Shown here one piece after another: positions 26,076 through 34,332 of a DNA stretch of 64,000 bases (position 1 is its first letter; every line of letters starts with the position of its first letter). A program made the translations under genes and the position numbers. Under the pieces are notes generated by a model. The model was given only the letters and a program-made list of their open reading frames with translations. It was not told the DNA's origin and made no database searches. This stretch comes from Roseibium salinum (GTDB lineage Bacteria > Pseudomonadota > Alphaproteobacteria > Rhizobiales > Stappiaceae), in contig NZ_JAPEVI010000003.1 of the NCBI RefSeq assembly GCF_026240905.1, positions 2,294,001 to 2,358,000 on the forward strand. Reading direction: 5' to 3'.

Positions 26076-26338
26076 ATACCAACCGTCACTGATTATGACT
26101 CATCTGATGGACCATATCCGGTTTGCCGGCGAGGCGCATCGCGCAGCGCGACCGTCCGGTCGGGCAAGCGATGCAACGACGTCCGGCGGGCCGATATGGT
26201 CCACCGAAGGCCGAGTTTTCGAAACGCCCGGACGTCGTTGCGCTTCTTGGCCGATGCCCCGCATCGCCCTGCGAAGCGCTCCTCGCCGGACGGTCCGAAA
26301 ACTCGGTCAGATGGGTCATAATCAATGACGGTTGGTAT
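26076..26338. repeat. Palindromic MITE-like repeat, family B, full copy
   Basis: A 263-bp element with near-perfect inverted ends of about 33 bp: the left end begins ATACCAACCGTCACTGATTA and the right end on the minus strand begins ATACCAACCGTCATTGATTA. Inner segments are also partly self-complementary (ACGACGTCCGG / CCGGACGTCGT type). The ends can be read as CCAACCGTCA...TGACGGTTGG flanked by TA, the pattern of IS630/Tc1-mariner-derived MITEs; that origin is an inference. It lies between ribB and its likely terminator. Short reading frames inside it are not genes. Confidence 0.8.
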
Positions 26339-26349
26339 GAAACACGGAT

Positions 26350-26386
26350 AAGCCTCCCGCCAGATCGCGGGAGGCTTTGTATTTTC
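26350..26386. terminator. Terminator between ribB and the convergent dienelactone hydrolase gene
   Basis: GCCTCCCGC-CAGATC-GCGGGAGGC (9-bp perfect stem, 26352-26375) is followed on the plus strand by TTTGTATTTT. The AA before and TT after the stem make it able to serve both strands. Confidence 0.8.
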
Positions 26387-26417
26387 GCGGGCTCTTTTCT
26401 AGGTGTGGCCCCATACA

Positions 26418-27323
26418 CTAGGTCAGGTGTTCGTTGAAGAACGCGATCGTGCGCTGTTCGGCGAGCTTTGCCGCTTCCGCGTCGTAGCGTGGCGTCGTGT
26501 CGTTGTGGAAGCCGTGGTTCACGCCCGGATACATGTGCATCACGTATTCCTTGTCATTGGCCTTGAGCGCTTCCTCGAATGCCGGCCAGCCTTCGTTGAT
26601 GCGCTCGTCCAGCTCGGCGTATTGGATCATCAGCGGCGCCTCGATCCGGGAAACGTCGGCCGGATCCGGCTGGCGGCCATAGAAGGGCACGCCGGCGGAA
26701 AGTTCCGGATAGGCGACTGCAATTGCATTCACCACGCCGCCGCCATAGCAGAAGCCGACCGCACCGACCTTACCCGTGCTGTCGTCGTGGTTCAGCAGGT
26801 ATTCGAAGCCGGCGAAGAAGTCGTTCATCAGCTTCGTGCTGTCGACGGTGCGCTGCAGTTCGCGGCCCTCGTCGTCATTGCCCGGATACCCGCCGACGGA
26901 GGTCAGTCCGTCCGGCGCGAGCGCCATGAACCCGGCCTTGCCCATGCGGCGGGCGACATCTTCGATGTAAGGATTGAGGCCGCGATTCTCGTGGATGACC
27001 AGAACCGCGGGCAGCTTGCCCGTCGCGCCGGCCGGCCTGACCAGATAACCGTTCACCTCGCCGTGGCCATTCGGCGAGGGATAGGTGATCCGCTGCGTTT
27101 CGATTGCCGGATCTTCCGGGGGGACCTGTTGGGCGAATGCGTAATTGGGCGACAACTGGTTGAGCAGTACCGCGGCCGTCACACCGCCGACCGCGAATTT
27201 GCCCGCGCGATCCAGGAATTCGCGTTTGGTAATCTTCCCGTGCGCGTAGTAATCGTAAAGATCTAACAGTTCCTGCGGAAAATCCTTCGCCGTCATCCGG
27301 CGCATCGGTTTCATTTCATTCAT
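26418..27323 (-). CDS. Dienelactone hydrolase family protein with exported-type N-terminus
   Basis: A 301-residue alpha/beta hydrolase. The catalytic Cys is in [11 protein letters not shown], the Asp in [10 protein letters not shown] and the His in [10 protein letters not shown]; a Glu in [10 protein letters not shown] completes the DLH site. The N-terminal ~65 residues ([20 protein letters not shown]) resemble a Tat-like signal with a K-R-x-F-L core, suggesting export. Classical members open dienelactones in aromatic breakdown, but many close relatives have unknown substrates. GGGGAG precedes ATG 27323. The gene is convergent with ribB. Confidence 0.9.
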   Translation of the reverse strand: MNEMKPMRRMTAKDFPQELLDLYDYYAHGKITKREFLDRAGKFAVGGVTAAVLLNQLSPNYAFAQQVPPEDPAIETQRITYPSPNGHGEVNGYLVRPAGATGKLPAVLVIHENRGLNPYIEDVARRMGKAGFMALAPDGLTSVGGYPGNDDEGRELQRTVDSTKLMNDFFAGFEYLLNHDDSTGKVGAVGFCYGGGVVNAIAVAYPELSAGVPFYGRQPDPADVSRIEAPLMIQYAELDERINEGWPAFEEALKANDKEYVMHMYPGVNHGFHNDTTPRYDAEAAKLAEQRTIAFFNEHLT

Positions 27324-27447
27324 GTCGTCACTCCCCTGAAAATGCACGGGTCCACATGCATGTTCAGAAACTAGGAGGATGACATCCAACATCCATGGCT
27401 CGGGGCGGGAAGAATTGTAACAACCTGTAACCGGCCAGCCTTGCTGC

Positions 27448-28532
27448 TTATCCGATCTGGCCCCTGTGGCGGAGAAAGTGATCCGCCAGAACGCATGCCA
27501 TCATCGCTTCGCCCACCGGTACGGCCCGGATACCGACGCACGGATCGTGGCGGCCCTTGGTCATCACATCCACCTCTTCACCCTGACGGGTGATCGACTT
27601 GCGCTCGGTCAGGATCGAGGAGGTCGGCTTGACCGCGAAACGCACGACCAGTGGATCACCGTTTGAAATTCCGCCCAGGACGCCGCCGGCATTGTTCGTC
27701 AGGAACACCGGCTGGCCAACGTCGTCTATGCGGATCTCATCGGCATTTTCTTCGCCGGTCAGGTTGGCTGCTTCGAAGCCGTTGCCGATTTCGACGCCCT
27801 TCACGGCGTTGATCGACATCATCGCCGCGGCCAGCTCAGTGTCGAGCTTGCCGTAGAGGGGAGCGCCCCATCCGGCGGGGATGCCTTCGGCCACCACTTC
27901 GACGACAGCGCCCACCGAGGAGCCCGCCTTGCGGACACCGTCCAGATAATCGGCCCAGAATTCCGCGGCCTTCGCGTCCGCCGAAAAGAACGGGTTGTTG
28001 CCCACCTCTGCCCAGTCCCAGTTGCCGCGGTCGATCTTGTGCGGACCGATCTGGACCAGTGCGCCGCGGATGGTCACGCCCTGCAGCACCTTGCGGGCAA
28101 CGGCACCGGCGGCCACCCGCATGGCCGTCTCGCGTGCGGAGGACCGGCCGCCGCCCCGATAATCGCGGATGCCGTATTTGGCATTGTAGGTGAAGTCGGC
28201 ATGGCCCGGGCGAAACCGGTCCTTGATTTCCGAATAGTCTTTCGAGCGCTGGTCGGTGTTCTCGACCATCAGGGAGATCGGGGTTCCGGTGGTCTTCTGC
28301 AGCCCATCCTCGTCCACCATGACGCCGGAGAGGATCTTCACCTCGTCCGGTTCACGCCGCTGGGTGGTGAAGCGGGACTGGCCGGGCTTGCGCTTTTCCA
28401 TATAGCCCTGAATGTCGGCTTCCGTCAGCGGGATCAGAGGCGGGCAGCCATCGACCACGCAGCCGATCGCCGGCCCGTGGCTTTCCCCCAGGTGGTGACC
28501 CGGAACATATGACCAAAACTGTTATGCGACAT
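27448..28532 (-). pseudogene. aroC: Chorismate synthase, frameshifted near the N-terminus as sequenced
   Basis: The enzyme converts 5-enolpyruvylshikimate 3-phosphate to chorismate, the last shared step of aromatic amino-acid synthesis. From 28458 downward one frame encodes [16 protein letters not shown] through [13 protein letters not shown] to the C-terminus, with [19 protein letters not shown] and the flavin-binding regions intact. The expected N-terminus ([16 protein letters not shown]) is present from ATG 28532 in another frame. One extra G in the G5 run (C5 on the plus strand, 28485-28489) restores [17 protein letters not shown] and gives 361 residues, the family length. Because aroC is normally essential, a sequencing indel is more likely than true loss. 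Confidence 0.9.
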
Positions 28533-28835
28533 GAATGGCTTCCGGTTTTACGGGACAGATGTCAGGGGCCGAGCGATACGCCATACGGCGGGGAAGCTCA
28601 AGCCCTCAGTTTTTGGGACGCTTCCCGCCGGCGCGAACGTCCTGCGTCGTCACACCAGGATCAAGAACTGCCGATACATGCACAAGAACTTCGGGCTCCC
28701 GAAGACCGGAAACACATGAGGTATAAATACGCATTGGCAGAATACGCGATACAAAGTCGATCCCATAATTTGCCAATCTTTAATGCTCTGCCGCTATTAC
28801 AGTTGCAACGACAATAATTGGGGCGGAGCACAGAA
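28533..28835. other. 303-bp divergent intergenic region between aroC and the EAL gene
   Basis: The right half (28710-28820) is AT-rich (GGTATAAATACGC, CATAATTTGCC) and probably holds the promoter of the GGDEF/EAL gene. The left half should carry the aroC promoter. No gene or strong hairpin was seen. Confidence 0.5.
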
Positions 28836-31157
28836 GTGCGGATCCGGGGCTGGTTGACAGGGCTGATTACCATTTTGCTGGCGCCCAGCCTGGTGTTTGC
28901 CTCGCTCTGGTTTCACAACAAATTCGAGAACGTCAAGGCGATCGACCGCAGCCTGACAGGGCTGCACCTGGTGCAGTCCCTTGGCCCGCTGATGCAGATC
29001 AAGGCGCTGACGGGCAAGGTTCAGGACACGCCGTATTTCCTTCGCCAGAAGCTGGCGGAATTCAGCGAAACGAACAAATCGGCCGATGTCGTTGAAAACC
29101 TGGATGCCTTTCTTGAAGAACCGAACACTCCGCTTGCGCTGCGGCGGGCCAGGAGCGTCGCATCGTCGGTCTCCCAACTGGCGAAGCTCGGCTCATCCAC
29201 CTCTTACGAAACATCAACGCTTCCGCACCTGATCAACCAGTCCCTTCTGTCGGTCGTCATTGAATCGTCGATCCTGGCGCAGAATGCGCAGGACATGGCA
29301 ACCCGCAGCCAGATCAACGTCTGGGACAAGATGATGATCCCGGTGCAAGGCGGGCAATTCAAGATTGCTGCCGACAGCGTGGCGCAGGACACCTCATACC
29401 ATTTCAGGGGGCTCAACAAGGGTTCGAGCGCCGACGCCCTGCGGCAGAAGGCCATGCAGTACCGCAAGGCAAACATCGCCTATCAATCGGCCGGCACCAA
29501 GCTGTTGTCATCCGTCATCACGGCCAACAAGGGCTCGGAGATCATTTCCGCTCCCGTGATCGCCGCACAGCCGGAACTCGTGCGGGCCACGTTCGCGCTC
29601 TGGCAGGCGGCCGTCGACTATCTCGACAAGGACCTGCAGCAGCAGCGCGCCGAAACCCTGTTTGCCGTGACACTTGCCGGCCTCGCCGGCGGGCTGGTCA
29701 TCCTGGGTGCGTTTGCGGTTGCTATCGCCCTGAGCCGCGCCCTCGCCGAGCGCACGCTGAAGGAATTCGAAAGCCTCGGCTTCCACGATCCGCTCACCGG
29801 CCTGCCGAACCGCCGGGCGCTTCTCAAGACCCTCCGCTCCCTTCCGGCCTCGCGTACGGACGAGCGGATCGGGCTCATCATCGTGGACCTGCGCCACTTC
29901 AAGAAGATCAACGACCGTTTCGGGGATCACAACGGCGACTCGATCCTCAGGGAAGTTGCCGAAGAACTGATCGCGTTTGCAGAACCGGACGATTTCGTCT
30001 GCCGCACCGGTGGCACCGAATTCCTGCTGCTGCGCCGGCAACTGGCGGATGCTGCGGCGTTCGAGCAACTCGCGGCCGGGATCATTCGGGAGCTGAGCAA
30101 GGAGCGGTCCCTCGACGGTCACCGAGCGGCCGTGGAATGCAATGCGGGCCTGTTCATCGGGCAGCCCGGTGCCAAGGTCACCGATCATATTCTCGTCGAT
30201 GCCGCGCTCGCGCTGCGCTCCGCCAAGCATGGCGGCCCGGGCAAATTCGAACTCTTCACACACGAAATGCGGACCGCGTTCGAAGTCAACGGCGAGACCG
30301 CCAAGGAACTGCTGAAGGCCTTGAACGAAGGCGACATCGTGCCCTGGTACCAGCCGCAGGTCGACATTCGCACGGGCGAAATCGTGGGCGCGGAGGCGCT
30401 GGTCCGCTGGGTCGGCCATGGCACCGTCCGTTATCCGGGGTCGTTCCTGCCGGCGGCCATGGAAGCCGGATACATGGAACAGATCGACAAGACCGTACGG
30501 GAAAAGGCACTGCGCTTTGCCGCGGACCTGAGCAGCGGCAGCTCGCGTCCCGTCCACCTGAGCCTTAACGTTTCCACCGATCTTCTGGGCAGCGCCAGGG
30601 CCGTGGCCGCCCTGGACACCCAAGTCCGGGCCCTGGGGCTGACCCCATCCAACGTCAGCCTGGAAATCCTCGAAGCGGTGATGCTCGACGAAATCGCGGC
30701 GGCGCCGATCAAGGAAAACATCGCCAGCCTGTCGGAGCACGGCTTCTTCATCGAACTGGACGACTTCGGCACCGGCCACTCGAGCATCTCCAGCCTGCGC
30801 GACCTGAAGGTGGACAGGGTAAAGATCGACCGCAGTTTCATTTCCGGCGTGGACGAAGATCCCGATCTGCAAAAGTTCACCAGCGCCCTGATCAATCTCG
30901 CCAAGAGCCTCGACATCAGCGTCCTGGCCGAAGGGGTGGAGACGGAAGGCGAGCGGCTCTGGCTGGAGCAGAACGGCTGCGACCTGATCCAGGGCTTCCT
31001 GATCTCGAAGGCCGTGCCGGCGGAACAGCTCGCGGGCCTGATCCTGAAACAGAATTACGCGGAGCCTATGCGAGGGCCCACAACGGACCGGGCCACCAGG
31101 GACCCAAGCGACCAACAGGTCGTCCTGCTCCGCGGCTCGGACTCCCGCCAAGGCTGA
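28836..31157 (+). CDS. Membrane-anchored GGDEF/EAL protein with degenerate GGDEF site
   Basis: 773 residues. A sensor region of about 300 residues lies between two membrane helices (about 4-26 and 270-300). A GGDEF domain follows (about 315-470): the active-site motif reads GGTEF instead of GGDEF, so cyclase activity is unlikely. The EAL domain (about 485-745) keeps GAEALVRW, LSLNVS, LEILEAV, LDDFGTGHSS, KIDRSF and LAEGVETEGE, so it is probably an active c-di-GMP phosphodiesterase. Its degenerate GGDEF may bind GTP as a regulator, as known for similar proteins. GTG 28836 has GGAG 8 bases upstream; a TTG at 28818 would add six residues. It is convergent with the DUF3095 gene. Confidence 0.88.
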   Translation: MRIRGWLTGLITILLAPSLVFASLWFHNKFENVKAIDRSLTGLHLVQSLGPLMQIKALTGKVQDTPYFLRQKLAEFSETNKSADVVENLDAFLEEPNTPLALRRARSVASSVSQLAKLGSSTSYETSTLPHLINQSLLSVVIESSILAQNAQDMATRSQINVWDKMMIPVQGGQFKIAADSVAQDTSYHFRGLNKGSSADALRQKAMQYRKANIAYQSAGTKLLSSVITANKGSEIISAPVIAAQPELVRATFALWQAAVDYLDKDLQQQRAETLFAVTLAGLAGGLVILGAFAVAIALSRALAERTLKEFESLGFHDPLTGLPNRRALLKTLRSLPASRTDERIGLIIVDLRHFKKINDRFGDHNGDSILREVAEELIAFAEPDDFVCRTGGTEFLLLRRQLADAAAFEQLAAGIIRELSKERSLDGHRAAVECNAGLFIGQPGAKVTDHILVDAALALRSAKHGGPGKFELFTHEMRTAFEVNGETAKELLKALNEGDIVPWYQPQVDIRTGEIVGAEALVRWVGHGTVRYPGSFLPAAMEAGYMEQIDKTVREKALRFAADLSSGSSRPVHLSLNVSTDLLGSARAVAALDTQVRALGLTPSNVSLEILEAVMLDEIAAAPIKENIASLSEHGFFIELDDFGTGHSSISSLRDLKVDRVKIDRSFISGVDEDPDLQKFTSALINLAKSLDISVLAEGVETEGERLWLEQNGCDLIQGFLISKAVPAEQLAGLILKQNYAEPMRGPTTDRATRDPSDQQVVLLRGSDSRQG

Positions 31158-31174
31158 GACGGCATCCCGCCGGT

Positions 31175-32362
31175 TCACGCTTTCTGCAGGGCCGACTGTC
31201 TTTCCTTGAATTGCGACGCGGCAACGGAGAGCCCGCCATCGGCACCGTCCACGAAGTGAATGTGGCGGCTGTTGCCGATGTCCTGCACGAAACAGGTCAT
31301 CAGCGCCGAATGCGACACGTGCAGTCCGTAAATAACGTCGCCGGCCTCATAGGCGGTCATGAGGCAATCCTCGACCCCGGCAAGCTGCTCCAGCGTCAGG
31401 TCGAGCACAAGCTGCAGGCTGTCGCCGACCTTGCGATGATCGGTGTTGAGGCTCATCTCCTCGAAGTATTTCTTCGGGTCCAGGGGTCCGATGCGCTTGC
31501 CGGTGGTGTAGGCCATCACGAATACGACGCACTCCAACAAGGTCCTGACCCATCCGCGCAGGCGGTTGTCTGCGAATGCCGTCAGCACTTCCAGCTTGAG
31601 CCCCTTCGGCGGGAACTGGAACCGCAAACGGCTTTTTTCCGCCAGCCTTGCCCGGCGGTCGTCGGTCAGCGGATTGAAGCCGAGTTTGCCGGCCACTTCG
31701 CTCATGATGTCGCTCATGGGTCTTCGGCCGGTCGGCTTAATGATCAGCGAGACGATATGCCCGTTTTGCGCAGCTAGCGGCTCCCAGCGGCAGGACAGCC
31801 CATCCAGCGGCGGAAGGGCGACGTCCTCAACCGGGACAGCGAAGGGTTTGGAGGCCTCCGGATCCTTCAGGATACGGTCGGCGAGGGCAAGTCCGTCGCC
31901 CACGATCATCGCCAGGTGGTTGCCAGGGCTGAGGCGGTACTTGCGCAGCCTGACGTCGCCGCCAAGTTTCCTTAGATGCGCAACGGGAATGGCTGCCGCC
32001 CGCAGCTCCAGTTCCATCACCTGGCGCGCGAGATCGACCACGCCGGCCAGCGCGTCCCTCCCAGCATCGACGTCATGGGCGGGCACGACCAGCATCGCGC
32101 CGTCCCCGCCGAAGACGAACGGAACCCGGTCACGGCCGAGACGGTTGAGAACGGCGGCGATGACCGCCGCACCGACCATGTTGACTTCCTTGTAGCGCCC
32201 GGCGGCGATGGCATCGCTCGAGCGCACGATGTCGGCGGCCAGAACGTACCAGTCGCCTGGCACCGGGCGATAGTCGTCGAGGGCACCGACGGTGCTGAAA
32301 TCGGAAAAACTGGGCAGCTCGCTGTAGAAATCATCCGCTGACACGGCCGGTATCCATTTCAC
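31175..32362 (-). CDS. DUF3095 family protein
   Basis: About 395 residues with the DUF3095 pattern: FYSELPSFSDFSTVGALDDY, WYVLAADIVRSSDAIAAGRYKEVNM, FVFGGDGAMLVVP and RYRLSPGNHL-like KYRLSPGNHLAM. The V(V/L)AADIVxS and FGGDGA elements recall class III nucleotidyl cyclases, and a distant relation has been suggested for this family. Activity is unproven. The C-terminal part (about 260-395) is a separate domain. The start is uncertain: GTG 32362 and GTG 32344 are both plausible. A longer frame opening at TTG 32440 would begin inside a family B hairpin and is less likely. Confidence 0.8.
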   Translation of the reverse strand: MKWIPAVSADDFYSELPSFSDFSTVGALDDYRPVPGDWYVLAADIVRSSDAIAAGRYKEVNMVGAAVIAAVLNRLGRDRVPFVFGGDGAMLVVPAHDVDAGRDALAGVVDLARQVMELELRAAAIPVAHLRKLGGDVRLRKYRLSPGNHLAMIVGDGLALADRILKDPEASKPFAVPVEDVALPPLDGLSCRWEPLAAQNGHIVSLIIKPTGRRPMSDIMSEVAGKLGFNPLTDDRRARLAEKSRLRFQFPPKGLKLEVLTAFADNRLRGWVRTLLECVVFVMAYTTGKRIGPLDPKKYFEEMSLNTDHRKVGDSLQLVLDLTLEQLAGVEDCLMTAYEAGDVIYGLHVSHSALMTCFVQDIGNSRHIHFVDGADGGLSVAASQFKERQSALQKA

Positions 32363-32433
32363 AATGATCGCGACCGACCGACCCTCGATGGTTCCGCCGT
32401 CACTCAAGGCATTGTCTAGCACAGTTGCCAGTA

Positions 32434-32466
32434 ATACCAACCGTCATAGATTATGACGGTTGGTAT
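32434..32466. repeat. Minimal family B hairpin (perfect 15-bp inverted repeat)
   Basis: ATACCAACCGTCATA (32434-32448) and its exact complement (32452-32466) are separated by only GAT. The arms equal the first 14-15 bases of the full family B element at 26076. This is what remains if the interior of a copy is deleted. It lies about 70 bp upstream of the likely DUF3095 start. Confidence 0.8.
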
Positions 32467-32608
32467 ACGTGGCGCTACGGCAACCGGGCCGAGGTTGTCC
32501 GCATCCCGCTCGCGCGGCGTCAGGCCGCCGGCGTCCCCAAGACCGCAGGCTGTTTCAATATTCTGAAAGATATCAGATCTTCCGCAGTCGGCCTGGTCCC
32601 GGCCTTGA

Positions 32609-33253
32609 TCAGACCTCCTGGAACCGCCCGTTCCGCCAGACAAACACCTTGTCCTGCGGCACGTCCAGCCTGGGCACCGCGTTCACATCAAGCCCTTCGA
32701 GCATTCCGCGCAGCACCCGGAAGACGCCGCCATGGGAGACAATGACGGACGGCTTCTCGACCGTTTTCAGCCAGACGCCGATCCGCTTCGCCAGCATTTC
32801 ATAGCTTTCGCCACTCGGGGGAACGAAACCCCACTTGTCGGCCCGGCGGCGCAGGATCCGGTCCTGCTCCTCGTCGGCCAATTCCTCGAGGGTAAAGCCT
32901 TCCCATTCGCCGAAGGTGAGTTCCTTCAACTGGTCGTCCAGACGATAGACTGACGGATCCAGCCCCATGGCCTTTCGCAGCAACTCCATGGTCGCCCGGG
33001 TCCGCCCGAGCGGCGAAGACACGAAGTCGAGCGTCTCGTGGCCGATCTGCTGCCCCTCGAGGAAAGCGTTCAGGCGTTCGCCGTTGCCGGCCGCCTGCTG
33101 CTCGCCAATCGCGTTGAGAGGCACGTCCCGCTGCCCCTGCATGCGCCCTTCCGCGTTCCAGTCCGTCTGCCCGTGGCGAACGAATATCAGCAACTCCGGG
33201 TCATGGAGCTTCGGCAGCAGGATTGGACCCTGTTGGGTTTGAACTTTCGTCAT
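32609..33253 (-). CDS. Histidine phosphatase family protein (phosphoglycerate mutase-like)
   Basis: A 214-residue branch-1 histidine phosphatase. The phospho-acceptor motif is LIFVRHGQTDWNAEGRMQG near residue 25. VSSPLGRTRATMELL supplies the second Arg, LKELTFGEWEGFTLEEL the acid region, and VIVSHGGVFRVL the second catalytic His. Such enzymes dephosphorylate small metabolites or act as cofactor-dependent mutases; the substrate is not predictable. It is followed downstream by the minimal family B hairpin. Upstream is fabI in the same direction with an intrinsic terminator between. Confidence 0.9.
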   Translation of the reverse strand: MTKVQTQQGPILLPKLHDPELLIFVRHGQTDWNAEGRMQGQRDVPLNAIGEQQAAGNGERLNAFLEGQQIGHETLDFVSSPLGRTRATMELLRKAMGLDPSVYRLDDQLKELTFGEWEGFTLEELADEEQDRILRRRADKWGFVPPSGESYEMLAKRIGVWLKTVEKPSVIVSHGGVFRVLRGMLEGLDVNAVPRLDVPQDKVFVWRNGRFQEV

Positions 33254-33302
33254 CTACTTATCCGAAGCAAATCATCGGCAAAGCATACCGGAACTTCCAG
33301 AA

Positions 33303-33332
33303 AGAAAAATGGCCGGTCAGATACCGGCCACA
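33303..33332 (-). terminator. Intrinsic terminator downstream of fabI
   Basis: TGGCCGGT-ATCTG-ACCGGCCA (8-bp stem, read on the minus strand) is followed by TTTTTCTTTC. It lies 11 bp after the fabI stop codon. Confidence 0.85.
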
Positions 33333-33342
33333 CCCTCAACGA

Positions 33343-34161
33343 TTAATCTTTCACGACGGAAATATCGGGCGCGTCTACGGCCTTCATGCCGACGATGTTG
33401 TAGCCGCAGTCGACGTGCTGGATTTCGCCGGTCACGGCGCGGCCGAGGTCGGACAGCAGGAAAAGGGCGCTGTCGCCGACTTCCTCGATCGTAACCGTGC
33501 GGCGCAGCGGCGAATTATACTCGTTCCATTTCAGGATATAGCGGAAGTCACCGATGCCTGAGGCGGCCAGCGTCTTGATCGGCCCGGCGGAAATCGCATT
33601 GACGCGGATGTTCTGGGGTCCCAGATCCATGGCCAGGTATTTCACGCTCGTCTCCAGCGCCGCCTTGGCAACACCCATGACGTTGTAGTGCGGCATGACC
33701 TTTTCCGCCCCGTAGTAGGTCAGCGTCAAAATGGAGCCGCCGCCGGACATCAGCTTTTCGGCGCGCTGCGTGACCGCTGTCAGGGAATAGCAGGAAATGT
33801 CCATCGTCCGGGCGAAGTTGCCCGATGACGTGTCGACAAACCGGCCGGTCAGCTCCGACTTGTCGGAAAAGGCGACCGCATGGACGAGAAAATCGATGCT
33901 GCCCCATTTCTCTTCCACCGTCCTGAAGACGGCATCGATCGAGGCGCCGTCAGTTACGTCGCAATGTCCGACGACCGATGCGCCCAGTTGTTCCGCCAGC
34001 GGGTCGACGCGCCTTTTCAGCGCATCGCCCTGGTAGGTAAGTGCCAGTTCGGCTCCAGCGTCGGCCAGCGCTTTGGCAATTCCCCAGGCAATCGATTTGT
34101 TGTTTGCCACGCCCAGGATCAAGCCACGTTTGCCGTTCATCAGTCCGCGCGTTTCCGCCAT
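33343..34161 (-). CDS. fabI: Enoyl-[acyl-carrier-protein] reductase (NADH), FabI
   Basis: A 272-residue protein of exact FabI length. It reduces enoyl-ACP in each round of fatty-acid elongation. Visible are the atypical SDR nucleotide motif GLILGVANNKSIAWGIAKAL, FLVHAVAFSDKSEL, and the Tyr-x6-Lys catalytic arrangement in LTYYGAEKVMPHYNVMGVAK. NIRVNAISAGPIKTLAASG contributes to the substrate pocket. I use ATG 34161 (TMAETRGLMNGKRG start, GGAG six bases upstream) rather than longer in-frame options. A terminator follows. It is divergent from the FAD-linked dehydrogenase gene. Confidence 0.95.
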   Translation of the reverse strand: MAETRGLMNGKRGLILGVANNKSIAWGIAKALADAGAELALTYQGDALKRRVDPLAEQLGASVVGHCDVTDGASIDAVFRTVEEKWGSIDFLVHAVAFSDKSELTGRFVDTSSGNFARTMDISCYSLTAVTQRAEKLMSGGGSILTLTYYGAEKVMPHYNVMGVAKAALETSVKYLAMDLGPQNIRVNAISAGPIKTLAASGIGDFRYILKWNEYNSPLRRTVTIEEVGDSALFLLSDLGRAVTGEIQHVDCGYNIVGMKAVDAPDISVVKD

Positions 34162-34332
34162 CGTCATCTCCGAAAAGGATTCAAATACCACCCCAACGGG
34201 CTGGCATCCTATGGCACAAGGGGTTACGTCCTTCAAGAGACCCGGCGGCGGAATGAAGCGTCGACGGGGGCGCGATCAGCCACTATGTTGGCGCCCGAAA
34301 TTCACTGCCTAACATCACGAGGACCTCGCTTT

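Noticed and set aside
26095..26437. Three short plus-strand frames (77-104 codons)
   Set aside because: They lie inside the family B palindrome and its flank; the sequence is explained by inverted-repeat structure.
29508..31178. 556-codon minus-strand frame
   Set aside because: It is antisense to the GGDEF/EAL gene, whose motifs are unmistakable.
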